The translations under genes were made by a program, and so were the position numbers. Below are positions 1 to 8,808 of a stretch of DNA of 64,000 nt, piece after piece. This DNA comes from Igneacidithiobacillus copahuensis (lineage in GTDB: Bacteria > Pseudomonadota > Gammaproteobacteria > Acidithiobacillales > Acidithiobacillaceae). Position 1 is the stretch's first letter; every line of letters begins with the position of its first letter. The notes beneath the pieces were generated by a model that was not told the DNA's origin, ran no database searches, and saw only the letters and a list, made by a program, of their open reading frames with translations. The DNA lies in the NCBI RefSeq assembly GCF_018854015.1, contig NZ_JAAXYO010000107.1:29086-93085 (forward strand), written 5' to 3'.

Positions 1-943
1 CCTCAATCGCATTTACCTGAACCTGGACAGCTTGCTCAAAGGACAGCCCCAAAGCCTCCCAGGTGGCGATAATATTTTCGGTGAGATACCCTCCAAAATA
101 CGCCGGGTCATCAGAGTTTATGGTCACTTTCAGGCCGGCATCCAACAGCCGACCGACATTGTGTTGTTGCAGACTACCGAAACCTCCCAATGAAACATTG
201 GAAAATGGACACACGGTCAGTGGAATTTGCTCCTCGCGCAGACGCCGTAACAACTCCGGCGATTCGATAGCGCGCACTCCATGGTCGATGCGTTCTACAA
301 AGAGCGTATCCAATGCGTCCGTAATATATTCTGGGGGCCCCTCCTCACCCGCATGCGCCACCCGATGCAAACCCAGTGCACGGGCAACTGCAAATGTTTC
401 CTGAAATTTTCCCGGCGGATGATCTCGTTCGGCAGAATCCAGTCCTACACCGATGATCCCCCCGATTCTTTCCGCTTCCTCCAGTAGAGCAATTGTGCCC
501 TCTGCCGGACGATCACGCTCAAAACAGAGAATCAGACCCGATAGCACTCCCCACTCTCGCTCTGCTTCTTTCTGTGCAGCAGAGATTCCTGCCATAACGA
601 CTGTCAGTGGTACGCCATGCTCGAGATGTGTCTGTGGATCAAAAAACATTTCCGTGTACGCAATGTTTTCATCACGACAATGACGTAGGTAGGCAAGCGT
701 CAACGAATAAAAGTCCTGCTCTTTTCGCAAGCATTGGGTAGCAAGATAATACAGGTTGAGAAAACTTTGCAGATCCGCAAAGCGATATGCCGCGCGAATA
801 GCGTCCACATTCCTGTATGGTAGAGAGACACTGTTGTTCTCCGCCAAATTGAGCAACATCTCTGGCTCAAGCGTGCCTTCCAGATGAAGATGCAATTCCA
901 CTTTGGGCATTCCCGCCAATTTCTTCTTTTCTTGCGTATTCAT
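1..943 (-). CDS. Adenine deaminase (adenosine/adenine deaminase family), 3' end cut by window edge
   Basis: The minus strand from the ATG at 943 reads open to the window edge (314 codons), so the C-terminus is missing. The N-terminus has MPKVELHLHLEGTLEPE, the metal-binding HxH motif of the adenosine deaminase superfamily. Later come VAHAGEEGPPEY (catalytic His and Glu), ERIDHGVRA and VTINSDDPAYFGGY (metal-binding Asp pair). The segment around FFDPQTH and the GEEGPPEY variant match the bacterial adenine deaminase branch better than true adenosine deaminase. The enzyme would hydrolyse adenine to hypoxanthine and ammonia in the cytoplasm. It starts 11 bp after the guanine deaminase stop and is the last visible gene of a purine uptake and deamination operon. 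Substrate (adenine rather than adenosine) is inferred from subfamily resemblance. Confidence 0.85.
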   Translation of the reverse strand, partial: MNTQEKKKLAGMPKVELHLHLEGTLEPEMLLNLAENNSVSLPYRNVDAIRAAYRFADLQSFLNLYYLATQCLRKEQDFYSLTLAYLRHCRDENIAYTEMFFDPQTHLEHGVPLTVVMAGISAAQKEAEREWGVLSGLILCFERDRPAEGTIALLEEAERIGGIIGVGLDSAERDHPPGKFQETFAVARALGLHRVAHAGEEGPPEYITDALDTLFVERIDHGVRAIESPELLRRLREEQIPLTVCPFSNVSLGGFGSLQQHNVGRLLDAGLKVTINSDDPAYFGGYLTENIIATWEALGLSFEQAVQVQVNAIE

Positions 944-954
944 GAAGCTCCCAA

Positions 955-2193
955 TCAATTTACTCTCATTCCTGCCAACCATGTTTCCTGGGGCCGCGTT
1001 TCCAGTTCTTCGGCCTCACCCTGGCAAAGATCACGAAACCATCCGTCAAGATCGGTGGGTTTTGGCTTCCCCGGCATCAGAACAAAATCCGCACGTTTCC
1101 CAGGCAGTAAATTACCCGCCCGCGCGGCTCTACCCATCGCCATGGCTCCTGCGAAGGTCGCGCGATACAAGCCCTCGGCGGCGGATACTTCGACACCGGC
1201 ACTGCCGTGAATGGAGAAAAACCGCTGCAACACATGCAGCATACTATGACTGGGACCGGCACCAATGTCTGACCCAAGAGCCCAGGGGATGTTGTACCTA
1301 CGCAGTGTTTCCAGCGGCATCCTAGCGTTTCCTAAGGCCTCGTTACTGCTCGGACAATGTGCAACCCACGCACCGCGATCGGCAAGACAGGCCCATTCGG
1401 CGTCGGTCATCTCGATACAATGCGCAAGGACACTCCTCTCTCCGAGCAATCCCGCCTGGTCATACACATCGGTGTAACTCTCCGCCGCTGGGAATAACTC
1501 CCTAACCCACCGCACTTCTGCTCGGCTCTCGGCAAGGTGCGTTTGCACCAGAAGATTCTGTGCACGTGCGATTTTGCCAGCCACCTGTAGATCTTGCATG
1601 CGCATGTTGGGGGCAAAACGTGGCGTAACGGCATAGTGCTCAGTCACGACGCTCGCCAGCAATGCAGACATTTCCTCTGGCGCGTGTTGACTATGGCTCG
1701 TCAGGTACGCTGGGGCATTTACCGCCATCAACGCATTACCGATCACCCAGTCACCACGCATTTCTTGCAAGGCGATTTCCGTCGCGGCGCGATGCACGCT
1801 GGAAAAGCTCAGGCCCATGACCGTGCCAGCAGAAAGCATGTCAGAATAGAACGTTCGTGCCCGCTTCCGCGCCAGCTCTTCATCGGCAAACCGACCTTCC
1901 TCTGGCCAGATGTATTCTTGCAGCCACTGTAAAAGCTCGCCGCTATAGGCCCCGCGTACGGCATGCTGCACCCAGTGGCAGTGCAGATCGGTGAAACCAG
2001 GCATCAGAACACCTTCGTGCTCGACAAGATCGGCGCCCGGGAATTCGGCCAGAACCGTGGCGGCGCTGCCACAAGCCACCACCAATCCATCGCGCACAGC
2101 ACAGACTCCATCCATCCAGTAGTCCCAAGAAGAGGGACCCCGCGGGTTAAGGATTGCCGCACGGTGCAACTTCACGGAGACTGCCATCATCAT
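955..2193 (-). CDS. Guanine deaminase-like amidohydrolase
   Basis: A 412-residue amidohydrolase-fold deaminase. Metal and active-site motifs appear in order: PGFTDLHCHWVQ (HxH near residue 70), VQTHLAES (about 218), VLAHCIEM (about 257), WVAHCPSSN and GSDIGAGPSHSM (about 309, metal Asp). This order and the CPSSN and GSDxGAG signatures are typical of guanine deaminase, which converts guanine to xanthine and ammonia. The start overlaps the permease stop by four bases (ATGA), so translation is probably coupled; three consecutive ATG codons leave the exact start uncertain by two residues. Neighbours (nucleobase permease, adenine deaminase) support a purine-salvage or nitrogen-scavenging role. A related deaminase such as 8-oxoguanine deaminase cannot be excluded. 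Confidence 0.82.
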   Translation of the reverse strand: MMMAVSVKLHRAAILNPRGPSSWDYWMDGVCAVRDGLVVACGSAATVLAEFPGADLVEHEGVLMPGFTDLHCHWVQHAVRGAYSGELLQWLQEYIWPEEGRFADEELARKRARTFYSDMLSAGTVMGLSFSSVHRAATEIALQEMRGDWVIGNALMAVNAPAYLTSHSQHAPEEMSALLASVVTEHYAVTPRFAPNMRMQDLQVAGKIARAQNLLVQTHLAESRAEVRWVRELFPAAESYTDVYDQAGLLGERSVLAHCIEMTDAEWACLADRGAWVAHCPSSNEALGNARMPLETLRRYNIPWALGSDIGAGPSHSMLHVLQRFFSIHGSAGVEVSAAEGLYRATFAGAMAMGRAARAGNLLPGKRADFVLMPGKPKPTDLDGWFRDLCQGEAEELETRPQETWLAGMRVN

Positions 2194-3572
2194 TGATGCT
2201 CGGCAACGGTAGCTGCCACTTTTCCAAGGCGCTCCATCTCACCGTACTTGCATAGCAGTTGGTGCACCAGTTCCAAAGTGGCCCCCAAACCGAAACCCAC
2301 AAGAGGAGAAAGATCGTTGTTTGCAAAAAGATATGCGCCCCATCCTTCCCACAAAGGATTGTTCGAAAACACAATCGTCAAGAGTATCCCCAGCAACAGG
2401 ATCATCACCCGCCAGCGCGTCGACGCAGCCGGATTTTGCGGTACGGCAGCGTTCTGCCGGAACAACACAACGATGCACACAATTCCCGTCCAAGGGGCGG
2501 CGACGATGATCAAAAGATCAAGAAATGTCTGAAATGCGTCGAAGAAGGAAGGGGAAACAAATAGCACATAGAATGCCAGCAGGGTTGCCAAACCGGCATC
2601 AAGTACTGTCACCATCTTGCGGTTGAGATCACGGCCCAGCGTAACCGCCAGACTGAATGCTGAACTGTAGGAGTTGAGGAAGTTGGATGCCAATAATCCG
2701 AGGATTGCAAAGCCGCAGAACGCCAAATAGAGGACCGGTGAGTCCATCCCCTTGGCGGCCAGGGTCAGGCCACCAGAGCTGAGATTCACCCCTCCGGAAA
2801 ACGACAACACAATCGCTAGAGACAAGATCAATGCCCCACCCACGGCACCTCCCAGCGCGGGCCAGAAAAAGACTGCCGTACGGGCACTATTCCGTCCTAG
2901 ATAGCGCGAATAATCGGAGGCAAACATTGTCCAGGATAGTGCCCCACCCATCAGCGCTAACGACAGTGCAGCGAAGGTTTGCAGCCAGGAGGTTTCAGGG
3001 CTTGCAAAGGAGCGGGACCATAGCAAGTCGAAGCCATGTAAGCGCCACAAGATATAAAACGCAAATACACCCATCACCAGCGACGCGAGACTCTGCACGC
3101 GAACAATAGCCGCGTAGCCGATCACCGGCACCGCAAAATTAGCGAGTACAGCAAACAAGATTGCCAACCCCAATGCCATTGGGCCGTGGGCAATTCGCAA
3201 ATATTCGAGAACACTGCGCAAAACAAATATCACCAACACCAATACGACTGCCTGCCAGCCTACCTGCGAACACCAGTTGCTGACAGAAATCAGTCGATTG
3301 AACCTTTCTCCGAATAGTTTGGAAGATATCGCCATGGTCGGAATTCCCCAGCGAAACCCCGGCAAACTGATGATTCCGACCGTGACAAAGAATAAGGAAG
3401 CAAGGAAAAGCACCCACAAAAAATTGGCGCGTGGGAAAAGCGCAACGATGAGCGCACCCAATGGCAGCGTGGATGCCGTCATCGTGGCGGCCAACCAAAT
3501 CAAGCCCACCCCGCGTGGCGAAGCTGTTCTTTCTGTATCCAGCGTGGGCGAGAGAGAGTGAACGTCTGCCAT
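2190..3572 (-). CDS. NCS1-family nucleobase:cation symporter (cytosine/purine permease type)
   Basis: A 460-residue polytopic inner-membrane protein with about 12 hydrophobic segments. The N-terminal stretch containing GVGLIWLAATMTASTLPLG, the later SNWCSQVGWQ and FASDYSRYLGRNS are characteristic of NCS1 cytosine/purine/allantoin permeases. It would import a nucleobase with H+ or Na+. It begins 18 bp after the tonB stop and overlaps the guanine deaminase start, so it belongs to the exbB-to-adenine-deaminase transcription unit. The exact substrate cannot be read from sequence; guanine, hypoxanthine or adenine would fit the downstream deaminases. Confidence 0.85.
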   Translation of the reverse strand: MADVHSLSPTLDTERTASPRGVGLIWLAATMTASTLPLGALIVALFPRANFLWVLFLASLFFVTVGIISLPGFRWGIPTMAISSKLFGERFNRLISVSNWCSQVGWQAVVLVLVIFVLRSVLEYLRIAHGPMALGLAILFAVLANFAVPVIGYAAIVRVQSLASLVMGVFAFYILWRLHGFDLLWSRSFASPETSWLQTFAALSLALMGGALSWTMFASDYSRYLGRNSARTAVFFWPALGGAVGGALILSLAIVLSFSGGVNLSSGGLTLAAKGMDSPVLYLAFCGFAILGLLASNFLNSYSSAFSLAVTLGRDLNRKMVTVLDAGLATLLAFYVLFVSPSFFDAFQTFLDLLIIVAAPWTGIVCIVVLFRQNAAVPQNPAASTRWRVMILLLGILLTIVFSNNPLWEGWGAYLFANNDLSPLVGFGLGATLELVHQLLCKYGEMERLGKVAATVAEHQ

Positions 3573-3590
3573 GGGTAACCTCCAAATTCC

Positions 3591-4352
3591 TTACGAGCTT
3601 GAGCCTGCCCCCACTTCGATGGGGATCTCGAACACCGTGTTCTGCTTGGGCATCTTCTGCAAAAATGCGGGGAAATTCCCACTCTTCACTGCCGCCACTG
3701 CCGCCCGGTTCACAGGCCCCAGCGGGCTCGGTTTGATGACTTTGGCCCAAAGCACCTGACCACTGGGCGAAACCTCAAATTCTACCGTTGCCGTGCCTGA
3801 CAGTCCCATTGCACGCAACTCTGCCGGTACATGCAGCTGGTTTTGAATGATTGGACGCAACTCCGCGACGTATTGTCCCATTAGATCCGCCTTTTCCGCC
3901 GCTGACATTGGTGGTGGCGCGGGCGGCGGTGGTGGCGTCACCGGCTTGGGTACCGGAACCGGCTTGGGAGGTGGCGGCGCCACTTTCACCGGTGGAGCGG
4001 GTGGCGTCGGCACCGGTTTCGGTGGCACGACCATCTTCGGATGCGGTGTCGGTGGCGGTGGCGGTGAATGATGAATGACCGGTTTCGGAGGCATGGGCTT
4101 GGGCGGTGTTGGTTTCACTACCGGCTTCGGGACAACCTTCGGAGGCGGAGGTAGCGTCACCATCTGTACCGCAATGACATGCTTCTTGGGCGGTGGTACC
4201 ACTTTTGTCTGATGCGTTTCGCCGTACCAGACGAGCGCACCGATCAGTGCCACTTCCAATATCACTCCAGCAACCAGGGCCGCCGCAAAACGTCGATTGC
4301 CCTGTTCCGGATCTGGTGGTAGGACCACAGTATTTAAGACTGCGCTAGCCAT
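3591..4352 (-). CDS. tonB: TonB energy transducer
   Basis: A 253-residue TonB. One N-terminal transmembrane anchor (about residues 20-40) is followed by a long Pro/Lys/Val-rich periplasmic spacer (about 55-150) and a C-terminal TonB domain with GLSGTATVEFEVSPSGQV. I start at the ATG at 4352, preceded by GGAGAG eight bases upstream. The frame is open a further 31 codons upstream, but that would run into exbD and gives an atypical N-terminus. TonB couples the proton-motive force, through ExbB-ExbD, to outer-membrane receptors. It lies between exbD and the purine permease, 18 bp from the latter. A TonB-dependent receptor lies at 36229-38628, far away and under a different type of promoter. Confidence 0.9.
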   Translation of the reverse strand: MASAVLNTVVLPPDPEQGNRRFAAALVAGVILEVALIGALVWYGETHQTKVVPPPKKHVIAVQMVTLPPPPKVVPKPVVKPTPPKPMPPKPVIHHSPPPPPTPHPKMVVPPKPVPTPPAPPVKVAPPPPKPVPVPKPVTPPPPPAPPPMSAAEKADLMGQYVAELRPIIQNQLHVPAELRAMGLSGTATVEFEVSPSGQVLWAKVIKPSPLGPVNRAAVAAVKSGNFPAFLQKMPKQNTVFEIPIEVGAGSSS

Positions 4353-4389
4353 TTGTATAACTCTCCAGCCATTGGTTTGTGGTATCGGA

Positions 4390-4788
4390 TTAAGTCGCCT
4401 TGGTGGCGATGCCGATCGCTGTGACCCCTGCCTTCTGACAGGCATCCATCACATGCACAAAGTCTTTGAACGGCACCAGCTTGTCAGCAGCGATGGTTAC
4501 CTGGGTATGGGTTACATCGCCGTCAGTCGCGAGAAAACCCGTCAAGGCCTGCAAGTCCATTTTCTTACCTTTCACCTCTACCACACCATCCTTGAGAATA
4601 TTCAGAACAAAATGGGGATGCGGAAGGACCTTCGCCTCGCTTGAACTCGGAAGCTGCAATTTGAGCCCCTTATCGGTGATCATCTGCAAGGTGATCATGA
4701 TGAAAAACACCAGTAAGAAGAGCATCACATCAATCATCGGGATGATTTCTACCCGACCTTTTTTGCGTTGACGACGAACAGGTAGCAT
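4390..4788 (-). CDS. exbD: Biopolymer transport protein ExbD
   Basis: A 132-residue protein. It has a short cytoplasmic basic N-terminus (VRRQRKKGRVEIIPMIDVM), a single membrane helix carrying the conserved Asp of the PMIDVM motif, which is needed for proton use, and a periplasmic domain. It forms the inner-membrane motor with ExbB and drives TonB. It starts 12 bp after exbB and ends 37 bp before the chosen tonB start, the standard exbB-exbD-tonB order. Confidence 0.92.
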   Translation of the reverse strand: MLPVRRQRKKGRVEIIPMIDVMLFLLVFFIMITLQMITDKGLKLQLPSSSEAKVLPHPHFVLNILKDGVVEVKGKKMDLQALTGFLATDGDVTHTQVTIAADKLVPFKDFVHVMDACQKAGVTAIGIATKAT

Positions 4789-4800
4789 GGGACACCCTCC

Positions 4801-5505
4801 TTACGCGTTTACCGCAACCTGGGTAGATTTCACATTTGGAGAGCTCGCCTCTGATTCTTCGAGCACAACTGGCGCACCATCGAGGCGGTTCATCAAGACC
4901 ACCTTGAGCGACTCCAATTGGAAAATGGTTTTATCAATGGAGTTATTGAAGGCGTTGAAGCTGATCAGACCAATCATGGCAATCGCTAGACCCGAAGCCG
5001 TAGCGATCAAGGCATCCGCCACGCCTCCCGTCACTGAGGTCGCGTCGTGACCAGGAGCGGCCAGGATACTGAATGCGTGAAACATTCCCAGAATCGTACC
5101 GAAAAGACCCAACAACGGTGCGAGGGTCACGATCGTGTCCAGTACCCATAACCGCTTGTCCAGGCTTGGCGTAGTTAGGAAGATGGCTTCATCCAGTCGG
5201 TTGGCGAAGGCCTCGCCACGAGCACTGCCATAATGGTGGACCAGATTGAAGTGGCGCAGAGCCACGCCAATCAGCGACTCCTCAGGCAACCCCTTGGCCA
5301 TCGCGGAGAGTTCTTCAAGATCCGGACGCCGGAGTTTACCGCGATTGGACACCAGCCACAGAATTTTCCTACCCTTGGCCATCGCGTTTCGCAAAAACCA
5401 GAAACGATCAATAATCACTGCCAGTTCGATAGCAAGCAGAATCATCAACAGGTACAGAACCCCGTCAGAGTAGTTTGCTAAATGGACGATATATGCAAAT
5501 GTCAT
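4801..5505 (-). CDS. exbB: Biopolymer transport protein ExbB (MotA/TolQ/ExbB proton channel)
   Basis: A 234-residue inner-membrane protein. Its first helix is near residues 12-32, a long cytoplasmic loop follows, and the two C-terminal helices contain LAPLLGLFGTILGMFHAF and ADALIATASGLAIAMIGL, the MotA/TolQ/ExbB channel signature. It is first in the operon. The 5' leader from the predicted sigma-54 promoter at 5559-5573 would be about 40 nt, and a purine-rich GGGAAGGG precedes the ATG. Confidence 0.92.
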   Translation of the reverse strand: MTFAYIVHLANYSDGVLYLLMILLAIELAVIIDRFWFLRNAMAKGRKILWLVSNRGKLRRPDLEELSAMAKGLPEESLIGVALRHFNLVHHYGSARGEAFANRLDEAIFLTTPSLDKRLWVLDTIVTLAPLLGLFGTILGMFHAFSILAAPGHDATSVTGGVADALIATASGLAIAMIGLISFNAFNNSIDKTIFQLESLKVVLMNRLDGAPVVLEESEASSPNVKSTQVAVNA

Positions 5506-5558
5506 AATGTTGCCCTTCCCTAGTATCAGCAGGCCTCAGTGCCTAGAGTTACCGACAC

Positions 5559-5573
5559 GCAATCAGCGTGCCA
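5559..5573 (-). promoter_or_regulatory. Sigma-54 (-24/-12) promoter of the exbB-exbD-tonB-purine operon
   Basis: On the minus strand the sequence is TGGCACGCTGATTGC, matching the -24/-12 consensus TGGCACG-N4-TTGC exactly, with the correct 10 bases between the invariant GG and GC. Transcription would start near 5547, about 40 nt before the exbB ATG. RpoN dependence is inferred from the match. Confidence 0.75.
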
Positions 5574-5612
5574 GAAATTTATCTGCAAGATGGAGGAAAT
5601 TCGTCTCCTGAG

Positions 5613-5639
5613 CGCACTAACATGGTGCATCGTTGCACC
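5613..5639 (-). promoter_or_regulatory. NtrC-like enhancer half-sites upstream of the sigma-54 promoter
   Basis: Reading the minus strand, the half-sites are GGTGCA, four bases, TGCACC, five bases, AGTGCG. The last two form a 17-bp element resembling the NtrC consensus TGCACY-N5-RGTGCA with one half-site mismatch. The first two form a perfect 6-bp inverted repeat. The centre lies about 75 bp upstream of the predicted start site, within enhancer range. Another bEBP or regulator could bind this palindrome. Confidence 0.55.
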
Positions 5640-5995
5640 AAAAAATAGATCTCATTCAAATCTTGCTCTCATGCCCATGATACGAAATTAGCGTTGCAAG
5701 AAAAGCGCAATTTTTGTCCACCTCATTTGCATTTTACGCAACGCTGAGAATGCGGCATCGCACTGTCGGGGAGCAGTCGCTAGCGGTCTGGAAGAGGCAG
5801 GCGTCATCACCCTTCGCCTGATGACTCGTAAACAGGCTAGGCTTTGCGCGGGCGGGTGATGTCCAGCTTGAAAGTCAGGGCGCCCGCTGAGAGATCAGAA
5901 CTCATAGGGAATAAGTGATGCAACCAGAATCACGCAGACCGGTATGTGCCGCAACCAAAGTGGGATGGAGACAAAATAGACTGTGGCTTGAGCTA
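5640..5995. other. Intergenic stretch without a recognisable gene
   Basis: Between the last corA-like gene and the exbB control region I see no convincing coding frame, no RNA gene and no clear rho-independent terminator. Frames crossing it have no recognisable motifs. Confidence 0.5.
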
Positions 5996-6910
5996 TTAGC
6001 GCAACCGCAGCCAGCCAATCCGATAGAAGATGAGGCCAGTAGTGACCTCTACCAGAATCAGGCCGCCGGTGATGAGGTAAAAGGCAGAATGGGAATCGGG
6101 GAGCGGACCGAGGTCCACGTTCATGGCGGCGGCACCGGGGATGAAGAGCGGGATGGTGGCGAGGATGATCAGGGCGGCCATGAATTTGAAGATGTTGTTG
6201 ACGTTGTTGTTTACCACATAGGTATAGGCGTTGAGCAAACTATTGATGGTCTCCTGCTCGGTATCGACCTGCTCCCGCGCCTGGCGCAGTTCGATGCGAC
6301 TGTCTTCGTAATACTCCAGAAACTCTGCAGAGTCCTTGGGCAGCCAGGGACGCAGTTCCTCCAGAAGGTGCTCCAGCTGCAAGAGACCCAAATCGAGGTC
6401 CAGCAAACGGTCGTTCACTTCCAAAGCACTGTAAATGACATTGACGCGCTGGGCGCGGCGCAGCTCCTTCTCGATCTGCCCCAACTCCTGCCCAACATCG
6501 CGAGACATGCGCACGTAGCGGCGGGCGATTTCATGGATGATCTGAAGCACTAACTCCCAGCGCTTGCGCGGCGCGGCGGGGTTGAGCACATCTTCGAGAA
6601 AGCGTACGGGCTCCTGACTCAAGGTCACCAGATACCCTGGCACCAGCAGAATCGTCAGCGGCAACAGGTCGAAGGTACTGGAATGCGGGGCGTGATGGTG
6701 CGGGACGGTCAACTGGAGCGCGAGGAAGCCCTTCTCCCGCACAAAAGGGCGCGCAGGCTTGTCCTCCAGGCGCCGGAGCAGAAACGGCTCCGGCACGCCA
6801 AGACCATTGGCGGCCTGTTCCAGCTCGTCCTTGCTCGGGGCAAGCAACTGCAGCCAGTCGCGGGCGCGACCATTGCCGGTAAGAAAAGCGCCTTCTACCC
6901 GTTTCAGCAT
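5996..6910 (-). CDS. CorA-family transporter paralogue 4 (AMN in place of GMN)
   Basis: A 304-residue protein of the CorA Mg2+/Co2+ transporter superfamily. It has a soluble alpha/beta N-terminal part, a long helical stalk region (about 120-235) and two C-terminal membrane helices. The signature loop after TM1 reads AAMNVD, so the usual GMN is AMN, and the usual following acidic loop is altered. It is the last of four consecutive corA-like genes and starts 12 bp after the previous stop. Substrate and direction of transport cannot be stated. A non-canonical loop may mean changed ion selectivity (Zn2+ or Ni2+ export in ZntB-like members, for example) or a regulatory subunit. Confidence 0.8.
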   Translation of the reverse strand: MLKRVEGAFLTGNGRARDWLQLLAPSKDELEQAANGLGVPEPFLLRRLEDKPARPFVREKGFLALQLTVPHHHAPHSSTFDLLPLTILLVPGYLVTLSQEPVRFLEDVLNPAAPRKRWELVLQIIHEIARRYVRMSRDVGQELGQIEKELRRAQRVNVIYSALEVNDRLLDLDLGLLQLEHLLEELRPWLPKDSAEFLEYYEDSRIELRQAREQVDTEQETINSLLNAYTYVVNNNVNNIFKFMAALIILATIPLFIPGAAAMNVDLGPLPDSHSAFYLITGGLILVEVTTGLIFYRIGWLRLR

Positions 6911-6922
6911 GCTCTGCGGCGC

Positions 6923-7882
6923 CTAGATATCGAAAAAACCATGACGGCGTCCCCACCACGCCATAAGCAGCGAGGCCCCAAAACCATAGGCGATCAGAAA
7001 ATACCAGGTGAAATGCCAGTGTCCCAGGGGCAGATAGGTTTCCATGTGAAAGGGCATGATCAGGGCGATCGGGATCATCAGCAGCGCCAGCCACAGGGTC
7101 ATGACCTTCATGACCGAGTGCGAGTTGTTCTGCACGATACCGGTGTAGCAATTGGTGACCGAGGTATAGCGCTCCCAGATCAGGGTAACGCCATCCTCCA
7201 CCCGCCGCAATTCTGCCTGCAGCTCTTCGACGATGGGCAACAGGGGATCCGTTTCCTCCAGTTCCCACAACCAGGTACGCAAGGTATGTCCAACATCGCG
7301 CAATGACACCACGAGATCACCCATGCTGCGATTGAGTTTGACGATTTCGCGCAACTCGCGGTTGGTCATCGACTTGCGCAGGTCGGCACGCAGCTCCTTC
7401 AGGCGCGCGACGATGCGTTGCGCGCCGAGATCATGGCTATGGATCACGACCAGCAGCAGGCGCAGCAATGCCTGCTCGCGGTTATCCGGGTCGCTCATCT
7501 CGATCAGCTCCCGGTAAAGGTTGTCCAGCCCTTCGCTGGGCGACACGACCCACAAGCCGCTGGGACCGATGATCACGCCCAGCACAGACTCCATCAAACG
7601 CTCTTCCCCGCGCTCGGTGTCCTGGAAATCGTAGACATAAGGCAGATGGAGATGCCAGACGCCGGTGCCCGCCTGTTCCAGACGTAGCCCCCCCAGACTC
7701 CCAGGCGTCACGACTGCGTCCGATGAGGCAAACCAGGCTGCTGGCAAACCCAGGGCTGCTGCATAACCACGCCATCCCTCCCGCTGGTCTACACCAATGA
7801 CGAAAGCACCCGTTGCGGGGGCTGTCGCCGGCATGGCGGCAGGGCTGCGCCATCGGGTCCAGAGCCAGGGGTTCAGATCCAA
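6923..7882 (-). CDS. CorA-family transporter paralogue 3 (GMN motif lost)
   Basis: A 319-residue CorA-superfamily protein with the normal order of N-terminal domain, stalk helices and two C-terminal helices. The loop between the helices reads MPFHMETYLP where GMN is expected, so the signature is absent while the fold appears intact. The start overlaps the preceding corA-like gene by 10 bp (7873-7882). Loss of GMN normally abolishes Mg2+ conduction in CorA, so this may be a non-conducting or differently selective subunit, possibly of a hetero-oligomer with its neighbours; that is inference. Confidence 0.78.
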   Translation of the reverse strand: MDLNPWLWTRWRSPAAMPATAPATGAFVIGVDQREGWRGYAAALGLPAAWFASSDAVVTPGSLGGLRLEQAGTGVWHLHLPYVYDFQDTERGEERLMESVLGVIIGPSGLWVVSPSEGLDNLYRELIEMSDPDNREQALLRLLLVVIHSHDLGAQRIVARLKELRADLRKSMTNRELREIVKLNRSMGDLVVSLRDVGHTLRTWLWELEETDPLLPIVEELQAELRRVEDGVTLIWERYTSVTNCYTGIVQNNSHSVMKVMTLWLALLMIPIALIMPFHMETYLPLGHWHFTWYFLIAYGFGASLLMAWWGRRHGFFDI

Positions 7883-8808
7883 TGGCGTCTCCGGAACCAG
7901 AGCACTGCGAACAGGGAAACAAGAAACCCGCCGCCCATCAGGACCGGCCAGGCGTAGGGCCAGTTCTGTATGGGTAGTGGTACATTCATACCGTAAATCG
8001 TGGCGACGGTGGCGGGGATGGCAATGATCACCGTCCAGCCGGTAATGACTTTGAGGGTATTACTGATGTTGGTCTGCAATACGCCGCCGTAGGCATCCAT
8101 CATGTTGGTGATGGTAGAGGTATAGACCTCCGTCATGTCCCGCGCTTGTTGCAGATCGATGAGGGCGTCGGCCAGATCTTCGGCGTCTTCTTCGTCCTGC
8201 GCAATGATGGGTAGACGCAGCAGTTGTTGCAAGACGGAGATATTACCGCGCAGGGCTGAGGTGAAGCGGATCAGAATCTTGCTCAGGCTCAGCATGCTGA
8301 AGAATTCGTCGTTACTCTGCGAGTGATGCAAACGCGCTTCCGTGTGCACGATCTCGCCATTGATGACCTGCAGGGCATCGAGAAAGGCCCGGGCCATGCG
8401 CTGAATCACTTCTACCGTCAGCCAGCGTGGATCGAGCTCGTCGGTTTCCTGCGGCAACTGTAGCTCGATGGCGCGCAGCAGCGGCAATTCCTCAGAACTG
8501 ACGGTAAGAATCTCTTCGCGGCCAAACACGATACCCAAAGGAATCACGGCAAAACTGGGACGGCCCGAATCGGGATCGCTTCGCGCCACCGGAACCTTCA
8601 GAATCACCAGGGTGTTATTGGCCTCTTTTTCCAGACGCGGGCGCTCGTCAAGATCCTGAACATCCTGAAAATATTCCTCATAAATCTGAAAGCGCTGGGT
8701 CAATTGCGCTATCTGCTGGCTGTCCGGCGCCACCACGCTGGTCCAGTGATAGGTGCGGCGTCCCTCGCCGCGAATGGCGATGACACGAGCTGCACGCAAA
8801 GTCTTCAT
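7873..8808 (-). CDS. CorA-family transporter paralogue 2 (canonical GMN)
   Basis: A 311-residue CorA protein. The TM1 end carries TIYGMNVPLP, the canonical GMN selectivity motif, and the C-terminus is basic (RRRHWI). I start at the ATG at 8808, whose ATGA overlaps the stop of the upstream paralogue. A longer frame begins at 8889, but its extra 27 residues lie inside the upstream gene and look non-native. This is the one member of the four with an intact motif, so it is the best candidate for a working Mg2+ (or Co2+/Ni2+) channel. Confidence 0.85.
   Translation of the reverse strand: MKTLRAARVIAIRGEGRRTYHWTSVVAPDSQQIAQLTQRFQIYEEYFQDVQDLDERPRLEKEANNTLVILKVPVARSDPDSGRPSFAVIPLGIVFGREEILTVSSEELPLLRAIELQLPQETDELDPRWLTVEVIQRMARAFLDALQVINGEIVHTEARLHHSQSNDEFFSMLSLSKILIRFTSALRGNISVLQQLLRLPIIAQDEEDAEDLADALIDLQQARDMTEVYTSTITNMMDAYGGVLQTNISNTLKVITGWTVIIAIPATVATIYGMNVPLPIQNWPYAWPVLMGGGFLVSLFAVLWFRRRHWI

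Noticed and set aside
3847..4078. Gly/Val-rich plus-strand frames
   Set aside because: They are antisense to the Pro-rich spacer of tonB; low complexity gives long open frames by chance.
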